The notes beneath the pieces are model-generated. The model ran no database searches. It was not told the DNA's origin and was given only the letters and a program-made list of their open reading frames with translations. A stretch of 28,076 bases of DNA, from the NCBI GenBank assembly GCA_000435055.1, contig FR879690.1, positions 9,091 through 37,166 on the forward strand. The letters are read 5' to 3'. This stretch comes from Clostridium sp. CAG:138. GTDB taxonomy: Bacteria > Bacillota > Clostridia > Christensenellales > CAG-138. Of the stretch, positions 8,525-15,532 are shown piece by piece. The translations under genes were made by a program, and so were the position numbers. The stretch's first letter is position 1; each line of letters opens with the position of its first letter.

Positions 8525-9118
8525 TTATTTAGTCGTTGCACGCAATGCCTGCATTATCATATCCTCAACGCGATCGCAATCCGGGACGGATGCCACCGCC
8601 CTGCCCGCACTTGCACCGTCATAACCGAGCGCAACCAATGCTGCAACCGCTTCGGCACGCATTCCGTTATCCTGCGCCGTGTTTGCGGCACCCCCTGCGG
8701 AAGCAGCCGCCGTTTCCGCCGCATCGACCTTTTCTTTCAGTTCAAGAATCACACGCGCCGCCGTTTTTTTGCCCATGCCTGCAACTCCGTCAAAAGCAGC
8801 CGTGTTATCAGTCAGCACCGCAAGCGCAACATCCGACGGAGTCAGCACCGACAGCACCGCAAGTGCAACCTTCGGACCGATTCGCGAAACGCTTATGAGC
8901 TTTCGGAACATTGCCCGTTCCTCTGCATCAAAAAAACCGTACAGCGCGACGCTGTCCTGAGAAAGATGAAAATGCACAAACAGCTTTGCGGTTTTGCCCT
9001 CGCACAGTCTTTTCAGCGTCATTTTGCTGCAAACAAGCTCATACCCGACACCCGCCGCCTCGATAACGACTCTGTCGGCATAAATTTCTTCTACATTTCC
9101 CTTTATATGTGCGTACAT
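8525..9118 (-). CDS. ruvA: Holliday junction DNA helicase subunit RuvA
   Basis: RuvA binds four-way junctions as a tetramer and loads RuvB. The 197-aa product has the N-terminal OB domain (MYAHIKGNVEEIYADRVVIE...GVGYEL), two helix-hairpin-helix motifs (VSRIGPKVALAVLS and VAGMGKKTAARVILELKEKV), an Ala/Gly linker and the C-terminal RuvB-binding three-helix domain (AEAVAALVALGY). GGGAG lies a few bases before the ATG. It starts 26 nt after ruvC. Confidence 0.96.
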   Translation of the reverse strand: MYAHIKGNVEEIYADRVVIEAAGVGYELVCSKMTLKRLCEGKTAKLFVHFHLSQDSVALYGFFDAEERAMFRKLISVSRIGPKVALAVLSVLTPSDVALAVLTDNTAAFDGVAGMGKKTAARVILELKEKVDAAETAAASAGGAANTAQDNGMRAEAVAALVALGYDGASAGRAVASVPDCDRVEDMIMQALRATTK

Positions 9119-9144
9119 ATTTTGCTCCCTGCAAAAAACGTCAG

Positions 9145-9642
9145 TTATTTGATGCGGAATTGTTCAACCATCGGTCCGAGCGCGTTCGCATGGCAGAGTG
9201 CCGCGCCGAGCGCATCGGCGGCATCATCGGGCTTCGGTATCTTTTGCAGTTTTAAAAGAAGCTTGACCATTGTCTGCATTTGCAGCTTGTCCGCATGACC
9301 GTCCCCGGTGACGCTTTGCTTAATCTGCATCGGGGTATATTCATAGAGCGGGAGTCCCGCCTGCTGGGCGGCCGTTATTGCAACGCCCCTTGCCGCCGCA
9401 ACCTGCAATGCCGTTGTTGTGTTGCGATAGAAAAAAAGCTCCTCAAACGCAACATGATCGGGGCGATAACGTTCAAGCAGGAGTTTTGTGCCCGCATAGA
9501 GCCGCTCCAACCTCTCGGGAAAGGTCATTTTCGGAGTTGTTTCAACAACCCCGTAATCAATAACGCGAATCTTGCCGCGTTCGGCTTCAACCGCACCGTA
9601 ACCGAGTATCGCATACCCGGGATCAATGCCCAAAATAATCAT
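9145..9642 (-). CDS. ruvC: Crossover junction endodeoxyribonuclease RuvC
   Basis: RuvC is the RNase H-fold resolvase that cuts Holliday junctions. The 165-aa product has the expected catalytic acidic residues: D7 (ILGIDPGY), E67 (VAFEELFF), D140 and D143 (KPDDAADALG). The VTGDGHADKLQM segment matches the family's conserved G-x-G-x-A-x-K-x-Q-V region. Length is standard. It is the first gene of the ruvCAB run; a candidate promoter lies about 80-110 bp upstream. Confidence 0.96.
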   Translation of the reverse strand: MIILGIDPGYAILGYGAVEAERGKIRVIDYGVVETTPKMTFPERLERLYAGTKLLLERYRPDHVAFEELFFYRNTTTALQVAAARGVAITAAQQAGLPLYEYTPMQIKQSVTGDGHADKLQMQTMVKLLLKLQKIPKPDDAADALGAALCHANALGPMVEQFRIK

Positions 9643-9720
9643 TAACCGTCACCCGAAATATCTGTTGTTCCCGAGGAAACCGTTTATATAAGCCCTCTTT
9701 CCGCACAGTACTGCCTTTCC

Positions 9721-9755
9721 ATTATAATAATACCACTTTTCCGCAAAAACCACAA
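9721..9755 (-). promoter_or_regulatory. Candidate promoter for the ruvCAB run
   Basis: On the minus strand TTGTGG (9755-9750) is followed after 17 nt by TATTAT (9732-9727), with a second TATAAT immediately after it (9726-9721). It would start transcription about 75 nt before ruvC. The -35 is only a partial match, so this is moderate evidence. Confidence 0.4.
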
Positions 9756-9799
9756 TACCCGCATGTGCGGAAATACGCACGGGTGAAACAAATCCGCTG

Positions 9800-9828
9800 T
9801 TTACTTCCCTTTCTTTCGGGAGTATAAT
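9800..9828 (+). promoter_or_regulatory. Promoter for the M20 amidohydrolase gene
   Basis: TTTACT (9800-9805), a 17-nt spacer and a perfect TATAAT (9823-9828) face the plus strand, about 95 nt before the ATG at 9924. It is divergent to the ruv promoter. Confidence 0.65.
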
Positions 9829-9923
9829 TATTTCTGCCGAAACAGGCATGGGGTTTATGTCCCGTTTCCGAAACGGATTTTCTGTTTCCGACAGATATTA
9901 TTCAACATTGAGGTGTTTCCGCA

Positions 9924-11102
9924 ATGGATAAAGATATTCTTAAAACTGCCGTCGTACTTCGGCATCGGCTTCACCGCTGCGCGGAGCTTTCCGGGCAGGA
10001 AAAACAAACAAAAGCAACGCTCATTGATTTTCTCCGCACGCACACTTCGCTTGAGCTGCATGATATGGGTGCATGGTTCTATGCCGTGTACAAGGCTCCT
10101 TTAAATGTCCGAACGGAGTCCGCCCCGACACGCCGAATTGCATTCCGTGCGGATTTTGACGCGCTTCCGATCGAGGATGACCCCGCGCTCCCCTATGCTT
10201 CCGAAAACCGCGGCGTTGCGCATAAATGCGGACACGACGGCCACAGCGCCGCGCTTTGCGCACTTGCGGCGGAAATTGACCGCCATGGCTGCCGCCGCGG
10301 TATTCTCTTTCTTTTTCTACATGCGGGGGAAAGCGATATTCTCTTTCTTTTTCAACATGCGGAGGAAACAGGCTGCGGTGCTCCCGTCTGCCAAAAGATG
10401 ATAACGGATGAAAAACCGGACATTATCTTCGGCTGGCACAATATGCCGGGATTCCCCGCAGGCTCGGTCGCGGTACACGACGGCACGGCGGCATTTGCCT
10501 CACGCGGGCTTGTGCTGAGCTTTTTCGGAAAAAGCTCACACGCTTCTCAACCCGAAAACGGGCATAATCCCGCCCGTGCAATATCAAAGCTGATAATTGA
10601 TATTCCCGAACTGACCGCAAGGGAGGATCATCGCGGCGTTGTTATGGCAACGGTCGTTTGCGTGCGCATAGGCGAGGAAGCTTTCGGCACGAATGCGGGC
10701 TTCGGGCAGCTCATGCTGACAATACGCGCCGAATTTGAATCCGAGCTGGATGCGCTGGATGCCGAGATCTGCGCACGAGCCCGCGCATATGCACGGCAGG
10801 ATGGCATAACAAATGTTGAAGTTCAATATCGCGACTCCTTTCCCGAAACGCGCAACACACCCGATGCCGTTGCCGCCGTCCGCAAAGCGCGGCTTGAATG
10901 CGGACTTCCGGAAGCACACTGGGATGAGCCGTTCAGAAGTTCCGAAGATTTCGGCTGCTACACAAAGCTCACAAGCGGCGCATTGTTCTATATCGGATGC
11001 GGCACCCGTCATGCAAAGCTCCATACCCGCGAATATGATTTTAACGATGAAATAATCGAGCCCGCCGTTGACATGATGTTCCGATTGGCTCAGGACGCAT
11101 AA
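9924..11102 (+). CDS. M20-family metallo-amidohydrolase (HipO/AbgB type N-acyl amino acid hydrolase)
   Basis: The 392-aa product belongs to the M20 zinc peptidase/amidohydrolase group that removes acyl groups from amino acids or similar amides. Visible motifs are FRADFDALPIED, HKCGHDGHSAA (C102, H104), FQHAEETGCGAP (E147, E148), GWHNMPG (H172) and the C-terminal HTREYDFND. A dimerisation domain insert occupies roughly 185-300. The ATG has GAGGTG 8 nt upstream. No signal peptide is seen, so it is cytoplasmic. Just before the catalytic EE a 12-residue unit is duplicated (see the repeat entry), giving ILFLFLHAGESD followed by ILFLFQHAEETG; relatives have one copy. Whether the enzyme remains active is not clear. 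It is a single-gene unit on the opposite strand to its neighbours, so context does not identify the substrate. Confidence 0.9.
   Translation: MDKDILKTAVVLRHRLHRCAELSGQEKQTKATLIDFLRTHTSLELHDMGAWFYAVYKAPLNVRTESAPTRRIAFRADFDALPIEDDPALPYASENRGVAHKCGHDGHSAALCALAAEIDRHGCRRGILFLFLHAGESDILFLFQHAEETGCGAPVCQKMITDEKPDIIFGWHNMPGFPAGSVAVHDGTAAFASRGLVLSFFGKSSHASQPENGHNPARAISKLIIDIPELTAREDHRGVVMATVVCVRIGEEAFGTNAGFGQLMLTIRAEFESELDALDAEICARARAYARQDGITNVEVQYRDSFPETRNTPDAVAAVRKARLECGLPEAHWDEPFRSSEDFGCYTKLTSGALFYIGCGTRHAKLHTREYDFNDEIIEPAVDMMFRLAQDA
10301..10372 (+). repeat. 36-bp in-frame tandem duplication inside the M20 gene
   Basis: 10301-10336 and 10337-10372 match at 31 of 36 positions. The second copy encodes the functional HAEETG; the first encodes HAGESD, which lacks the glutamate pair. 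Because 36 is a multiple of three the reading frame is kept. Confidence 0.9.
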
Positions 11103-11146
11103 AACACCACGGGTTTAAAATTGTTCGGGATTCAATTATAAAAAAC

Positions 11147-11190
11147 AAACAACCGGCGGCTCCGCAGTTTGGATACCGCCGGTTGTTTTT
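11147..11190. terminator. Bidirectional intrinsic terminator between the M20 gene and citF
   Basis: A perfect 13-bp stem (11147-11159 with 11176-11188) with a 16-nt loop runs into a T tract on the plus strand and, on the minus strand, into GTTTGTTTTTT. It can end both convergent transcripts. Confidence 0.9.
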
Positions 11191-11245
11191 GATTATCAGG
11201 TCAATACGGTTATTCGGCAGTTAAGCCGCCGCATATTCCCCGTTT

Positions 11246-12772
11246 TTATTCGTCTATCTGACGGATTACGTCAATGACCGTGTTGTCGCGATACATTGCA
11301 ACGCCGACAATTCGTTCCTTGTAGCGAATCGGTTCCGGAACACCGACAAGCTCCTCCGCCTTTTTTTGCAGGGCATGAATATCAAACACATGAAGGCCGA
11401 ATTTTTCAAGTTTTTCCTTCAAATCCGGGCGATTCGGGTTCACTGCAATGCCCCTGTCCGTAACGAGGACATCAATAACGCTGCCCGGAGTGACGACCGT
11501 GCCGACATGTTCAACAACCGTCGGAATTCTGCCGCGCACAAGGGGCGCAACAATAACAGCAAGGCTCGCGCTCTCCGCCGTGTCGGGATGCCCTCCGATC
11601 GCCCCGCGAATCACGCCGTCGGAACCTGTGAGAACGTTCACGTTGAAATCAGTGTCAATTTCAAGCGCGGAGAGAATAACAAAATCCAGCTGTTCCGCTG
11701 CCGTTGCAACCAGATGGCTTGCATAATACGTTGCGCTTATCTGATGATGAAAATGGTTGTTCTTCAGCGATTTTGCTGCATCAAGGTCAAACGACTGAAC
11801 ATCAAGAATGCGATCTATCAGCCCTTCTTCATGCATTGCCGTGATCTGCCCCGTGATTCCGCCGAGAGCGAAACGACAGCGAATGCCCTTATCCAGCATT
11901 TTTTGGCGGATGAATCGCGCCGTTGCAAGCGATGCACCGCCGGAACCCATCTGCATTGAAAAGCCGTCGTAAAGATAACCCGCCGCTTCAACAACATTTG
12001 CAGCCGTTTTTGCGATCAGCAGTTCCTTGGGATCCTTTGTGTACCGCGTTGCGCCGCTCATGATGCCCTTAGGATCGCCGATATCGTCGACACGAACAAC
12101 GTAATCAACATCGTGTTCCGGAATTGCCCACGGTGCATTGGGATAGGAAACGATGTTGTTTGTTATTATAATAACCTTATCCGCAAACTCCGCATCCGTT
12201 CTTGCATAACCCAACGACCCGCATGAAATGCCGTCGTCATCATCCCTGCTGTACCCGTTTGCGTTGCCGTAGGGATCGCACGAGGGCGCACCCAAAAAAG
12301 CAACATCAATGTGCAGCTCGCCCGAACGGATTGCGGATGCCCTTCCGCCATGGGAACGGAAAACAACCGGAAAATCCATCAACCCGCGTGAAATCTGCTC
12401 CGCAAGTTCTCCGCGCAGACCGGAAGTTTCAATGTGAGTGATAAGTCCGGAGCGGATGTGTTCAATCAGCGGCGCATGAACAGCCGAAAGCGACGACGCC
12501 GCAAGCGTCAGGTTTTTGAGCCCCATCTCCGCAAGTTTATCAAGAACATTGTTAATGATATGGTCACCGTTGCGGAAATGGTGATGAAAACTTATCGTCA
12601 TCCCGTCGCGAAGTCCGGATTTTTTTATTGCCTCCTCAAGGGAAGGAACTATCTTGTTGCAATCCTTGCAGCGCTGCTGAAAAGTTTCGGTATTTTTGCT
12701 GCGTGCGCCGTTGAAACTTCCGTTGTTCGCAATTTCGTTTATATGCGGAATTTTGTTGATATCAAAGTTCAT
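11246..12772 (-). CDS. citF: Citrate lyase alpha subunit (citrate:acetyl-ACP transferase)
   Basis: CitF swaps the acetyl group on the citrate lyase acyl carrier for citrate, forming citryl-ACP (EC 2.8.3.10). The 508-aa product has the typical alpha-subunit features: DGMTISFHHHFRNGD near the N-terminus, LGAPSCDPYGNANG, SMQMGSGGASLATARF, FALGGITGQ and GSDGVIRGAIGGHPDTA. ATG at 12772 is preferred to a TTG three codons upstream because GGAGG (within the 3' end of citE) is 10 nt from it. The citE stop is only 5 nt upstream, so the two are translationally coupled. Last gene of the operon, followed by a strong terminator. Confidence 0.96.
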   Translation of the reverse strand: MNFDINKIPHINEIANNGSFNGARSKNTETFQQRCKDCNKIVPSLEEAIKKSGLRDGMTISFHHHFRNGDHIINNVLDKLAEMGLKNLTLAASSLSAVHAPLIEHIRSGLITHIETSGLRGELAEQISRGLMDFPVVFRSHGGRASAIRSGELHIDVAFLGAPSCDPYGNANGYSRDDDDGISCGSLGYARTDAEFADKVIIITNNIVSYPNAPWAIPEHDVDYVVRVDDIGDPKGIMSGATRYTKDPKELLIAKTAANVVEAAGYLYDGFSMQMGSGGASLATARFIRQKMLDKGIRCRFALGGITGQITAMHEEGLIDRILDVQSFDLDAAKSLKNNHFHHQISATYYASHLVATAAEQLDFVILSALEIDTDFNVNVLTGSDGVIRGAIGGHPDTAESASLAVIVAPLVRGRIPTVVEHVGTVVTPGSVIDVLVTDRGIAVNPNRPDLKEKLEKFGLHVFDIHALQKKAEELVGVPEPIRYKERIVGVAMYRDNTVIDVIRQIDE

Positions 12773-12777
12773 TTCTG

Positions 12778-13674
12778 TCAATCCTCCACTTCATCGATTC
12801 TGCGTCCCGCCTCATACAGGTCAAGCAGCCGCTGAGCGCGAATGACAACGGGTTTGTCTATCATCTTACCCTTAAGGCTTGCAACGCCGCTGCCGCGTGC
12901 GTTCGCCTCCGCAATCGCATCCATTATTGCGCGCGCCTTGTTAAGATCCTTTTCGCTCGGCATAAAGACCTTGTGCAGCGGCTCAATCTGGCGCGGGTTG
13001 ATAATGGATTTGCCGTCAAATCCCAGTTTTTTGATTATCGTTGCTTCCGCAACGAAGCCTTCTTCGTTGTTCACGTCGGAATAAACCGTGTCCAGTGCGG
13101 CAATGCCCGCTGCCCTTGCCGCATTGAGTATCATGCTGCGGGCAAAAAGCAGCTCAATGCCGTCCGAACGGGTGGTTTTAAGGTCGGTGACATAATCCTC
13201 CGCACCGAGAGCGATTCCGATAAGGCGATCGCTCGCTTTTGCAATTGCCGCCGCATTCAGCACGCCGTTTGCAGACTCAATAGCCGCCATTATGCCTGTT
13301 GTGCCGACGGGAATGCCCGCTTCCTTTTCAATGCGCTCAATCTCGCGTTCGCAGTCGATAACATCCTGTGCGCTGTCCGTCTTCGGCAGGCGAACGACCT
13401 GCACACCGGCGCGGACGACGGCCTCAAGGTCCGCAACCCCGAGTCCACTTGAAAGGTCATTGATGCGGACAACCGTTTCCTTCCTGCCGAAGTCCAATGT
13501 TTTCAACGCGTTGTAAACAAGCAGTCTTGCCGCGTCCTTTTCGGTGTAGGCAACGGAATCCTCAAGGTCAAACATGATGCTGTCCGCACCGTAAATATTC
13601 GCATCACGTATCATGCCGGGATTGTTGCCCGGAATGAACATCATGCTTCTTCTTAAACGATCTTTAATGTACAT
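12778..13674 (-). CDS. citE: Citrate lyase beta subunit (citryl-ACP lyase)
   Basis: CitE cleaves citryl-ACP to oxaloacetate and acetyl-ACP (EC 4.1.3.34). The 298-aa TIM-barrel protein carries the family hallmarks RRSMMFIPGNNPGMI, ADSIMFDLEDSV, a conserved VVRIND Arg, AAIESANGVLNA and LGAEDYVTDL. In-family length is normal. The ATG at 13674 has a weak ribosome binding site and a small hairpin (CCGC-AAAA-GCGG) just upstream. It follows citD by about 100 nt, a larger gap than between citE and citF. Confidence 0.96.
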   Translation of the reverse strand: MYIKDRLRRSMMFIPGNNPGMIRDANIYGADSIMFDLEDSVAYTEKDAARLLVYNALKTLDFGRKETVVRINDLSSGLGVADLEAVVRAGVQVVRLPKTDSAQDVIDCEREIERIEKEAGIPVGTTGIMAAIESANGVLNAAAIAKASDRLIGIALGAEDYVTDLKTTRSDGIELLFARSMILNAARAAGIAALDTVYSDVNNEEGFVAEATIIKKLGFDGKSIINPRQIEPLHKVFMPSEKDLNKARAIMDAIAEANARGSGVASLKGKMIDKPVVIRAQRLLDLYEAGRRIDEVED

Positions 13675-13777
13675 TTTCTTATATCCGCTTTTGCGGAGGC
13701 TTTATTCCGCATCAAAATATTAAATGTTTCGATACTCTGTTCCGCAAAAGCATCCTTCCTCCCAAGGATAAATCCGT

Positions 13778-14068
13778 TTAAACTTCCCAGCGGTAATCGC
13801 TGCGCTGAGCCGCACGGTAAATTGCGGCAACGGTGCGGGCGCGAACGGTGCAATCCAACGCACCTTTATCCACCGCCTCCACTTTTGCATTTTGAACATC
13901 GTATTCCTGAAGCGTGTCAAGAATAACTTTGCGTATCTGTTTGCCGAATTGCTGCATAACGCTGCTCGTGAGCTCAAGCTCGATCCCGCCCTCTGTGCGC
14001 GGCTCAAGCATTATCATTATGTCACTGGATTCCATCGTTCCGGCGGTGCTGTTAGTTTTAAGTTCCAT
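13778..14068 (-). CDS. citD: Citrate lyase gamma subunit (acyl carrier protein)
   Basis: CitD is the small carrier bearing the phosphoribosyl-dephospho-CoA prosthetic group on a serine. The 96-aa product has the attachment region AGTMESSDIMIMLEP and the C-terminal GALDCTVRARTVAAIYRA that characterise the family. ATG at 14068 has GGGAGG 12 nt upstream and gives the family length; an in-frame ATG at 14125 would add 19 unconserved residues. The genes that make and attach the prosthetic group (citX, citG) and acetylate the enzyme (citC) are not in this window. Confidence 0.93.
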   Translation of the reverse strand: MELKTNSTAGTMESSDIMIMLEPRTEGGIELELTSSVMQQFGKQIRKVILDTLQEYDVQNAKVEAVDKGALDCTVRARTVAAIYRAAQRSDYRWEV

Positions 14069-14127
14069 TGTTTGTGATTGCCTCCCTGCGAATTCATTTT
14101 CGACAGTTTTCAAATCTTTTTTCATCG

Positions 14128-14158
14128 CGGGGCGGGCTGATATTTTCGGCCTGCCCCG
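14128..14158 (-). other. GC-rich hairpin between icd and citD
   Basis: A 10-bp stem (14128-14137 with 14149-14158, one G-U pair) sits in the 132-nt icd-citD gap. No U tract follows it in the direction of transcription, so it looks like an RNA-stability or processing hairpin rather than a terminator. It could set different levels for icd and the citrate lyase genes. Confidence 0.55.
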
Positions 14159-14200
14159 ATTAATATCCGAATTTTATTCGTAAAAACTTTCTCAGGCTGC

Positions 14201-15418
14201 TCAGGCAAGAGTCCTTTCAAGGTTTTCTCGGATGGCAGCAATAAACTTCGCGCTCGTGACGGCCTTTACGGAAGCGGGGTCATCCACAAGCCCGACAAGG
14301 TCCTTTGTCATGATTCCGCTGTTGAGTGTTTCAACGCAGGCTGCTTCAAGCTTGTCCGCGAAAGTTTGCAGCTCCGTAATGCCGTCAAGCTGTCCGCGTT
14401 TTCTGAGCGCACCCGTCCATGCATAAATGGTTGCCATCGGGTTTGTTGAAGTTTCTTCGCCCTTAAGGTGACGGTAATAGTGCTTTGTGACTGTTCCGTG
14501 CGCTGCTTCGTATTCGGTTGTGCCGTCCGGAGAAACAAGAACGGAAGTCATCATTGCAAGCGAACCGAATGCGGTCGATACCATGTCGCTCATAACATCG
14601 CCGTCATAGTTTTTGCACGCCCAGATGAATCCGCCTTCGCTGCGGATAACGCGGGCAACGGCATCATCAATCAGCGTGTAGAAATATGTCAGTCCGAGTT
14701 TTTCAAATTCGGCACGATAATTGTTCTCGAATTCTTCTTCAAACACGCGTTTGAACTCGCCGTCGTAAATCTTTGCGATCGTGTCCTTTGTTGAGAACCA
14801 CAAATCCTGTTTTGTGTCAATTGCATATTTAAAGCAAGCCTTTGCAAACGAGCGGATGCTCTTTTCCTTGTTGTGCGCACCCTGCCACACCGCCGGACCG
14901 TCAACCTTTTGCACGGTGAGCGTTTTGGTGTCTCCGCTTTCGCCGACAAAAGTCATTGTGCAGGTGCCGGGTTCGGTTGTGTACATGTCAACGCTTTTAT
15001 AAACATCACCGTAGGCATGACGGGCAATGGTAATGGGTTTTTTCCAGTTTTTAACAACGGGATGAATGGAATCGATGAGTATCGGTGCGCGGAAAACCGT
15101 TCCGTCAAGAATTGAACGAATTGTTCCGTTCGGGCTTTTCCACATTTCGGTAAGCTGCGGATACTCCTTCATGCGCTGTGCGTTCGGGGTTATTGTTGCG
15201 CATTTGACTGCAACGCCGTATTTGCGAGTTGCGTTCGCAGCGTCAACGGTCACTTTGTCCTGAGTTTCGTTGCGGTGCAGCAGGCCAAGATCGTAATACT
15301 CCGTTTTAAGGTCAATAAAAGGCAGAATCAGCTCGTCTTTTATCATGCCCCAAAGCACACGCGTCATCTCGTCCCCGTCCATTTCGACTATCGGGGTTGT
15401 CATCTTAATCTTTTCCAT
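14201..15418 (-). CDS. icd: NADP-dependent isocitrate dehydrogenase, eukaryotic-type (IDH1/2-like)
   Basis: The enzyme oxidatively decarboxylates isocitrate to 2-oxoglutarate, making NADPH. The 405-aa product aligns by motif to the IDH1/2 subfamily: PIVEMDGDEMTRVLW, WKSPNGTIRSILDGTVFR, IARHAYGDVYKSVD, DDAVARVIRSEGGFIWACKNYDGDVMSD and PDGTTEYEAAHGTVTKHY. This differs from the E. coli-type ICDH. The ATG at 15418 has AAGGA 7-8 nt upstream. It follows the aconitase-family gene by 114 nt; together they convert citrate to 2-oxoglutarate, the carbon skeleton of glutamate. Confidence 0.96.
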   Translation of the reverse strand: MEKIKMTTPIVEMDGDEMTRVLWGMIKDELILPFIDLKTEYYDLGLLHRNETQDKVTVDAANATRKYGVAVKCATITPNAQRMKEYPQLTEMWKSPNGTIRSILDGTVFRAPILIDSIHPVVKNWKKPITIARHAYGDVYKSVDMYTTEPGTCTMTFVGESGDTKTLTVQKVDGPAVWQGAHNKEKSIRSFAKACFKYAIDTKQDLWFSTKDTIAKIYDGEFKRVFEEEFENNYRAEFEKLGLTYFYTLIDDAVARVIRSEGGFIWACKNYDGDVMSDMVSTAFGSLAMMTSVLVSPDGTTEYEAAHGTVTKHYYRHLKGEETSTNPMATIYAWTGALRKRGQLDGITELQTFADKLEAACVETLNSGIMTKDLVGLVDDPASVKAVTSAKFIAAIRENLERTLA

Positions 15419-15468
15419 CGGTATTTCCTTCCATGTTCAAATTTGTATTAATATTGTTCGGAAGCGGT

Positions 15469-15496
15469 GCGTTTCCGGAATCGTTCACGGAAACGC
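15469..15496 (-). other. Hairpin in the aconitase-icd gap
   Basis: A perfect 9-bp stem (15469-15477 with 15488-15496) lies between the two genes. There is no T tract after it on the minus strand, so it is not a standard terminator. The same gap also carries a 14-nt direct repeat (15516-15529 and 15532-15545) that overlaps the aconitase stop codon. Confidence 0.5.
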
Positions 15497-15532
15497 CCGC
15501 CGGTTGCTTTCGGTTCTTATTCCGCTCTTTGC

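Noticed and set aside
9649..9849. 66-aa minus-strand ORF just upstream of ruvC
   Set aside because: No ribosome binding site at its start, no recognisable domain, and the candidate ruv promoter lies inside it.
13700..13777. Mini-ORF between citD and citE with a strong GGGAGGAAGG before ATG (MLLRNRVSKHLIF)
   Set aside because: Only 13 codons, with no features of a regulatory leader peptide; the SD-like bases also form a small hairpin.
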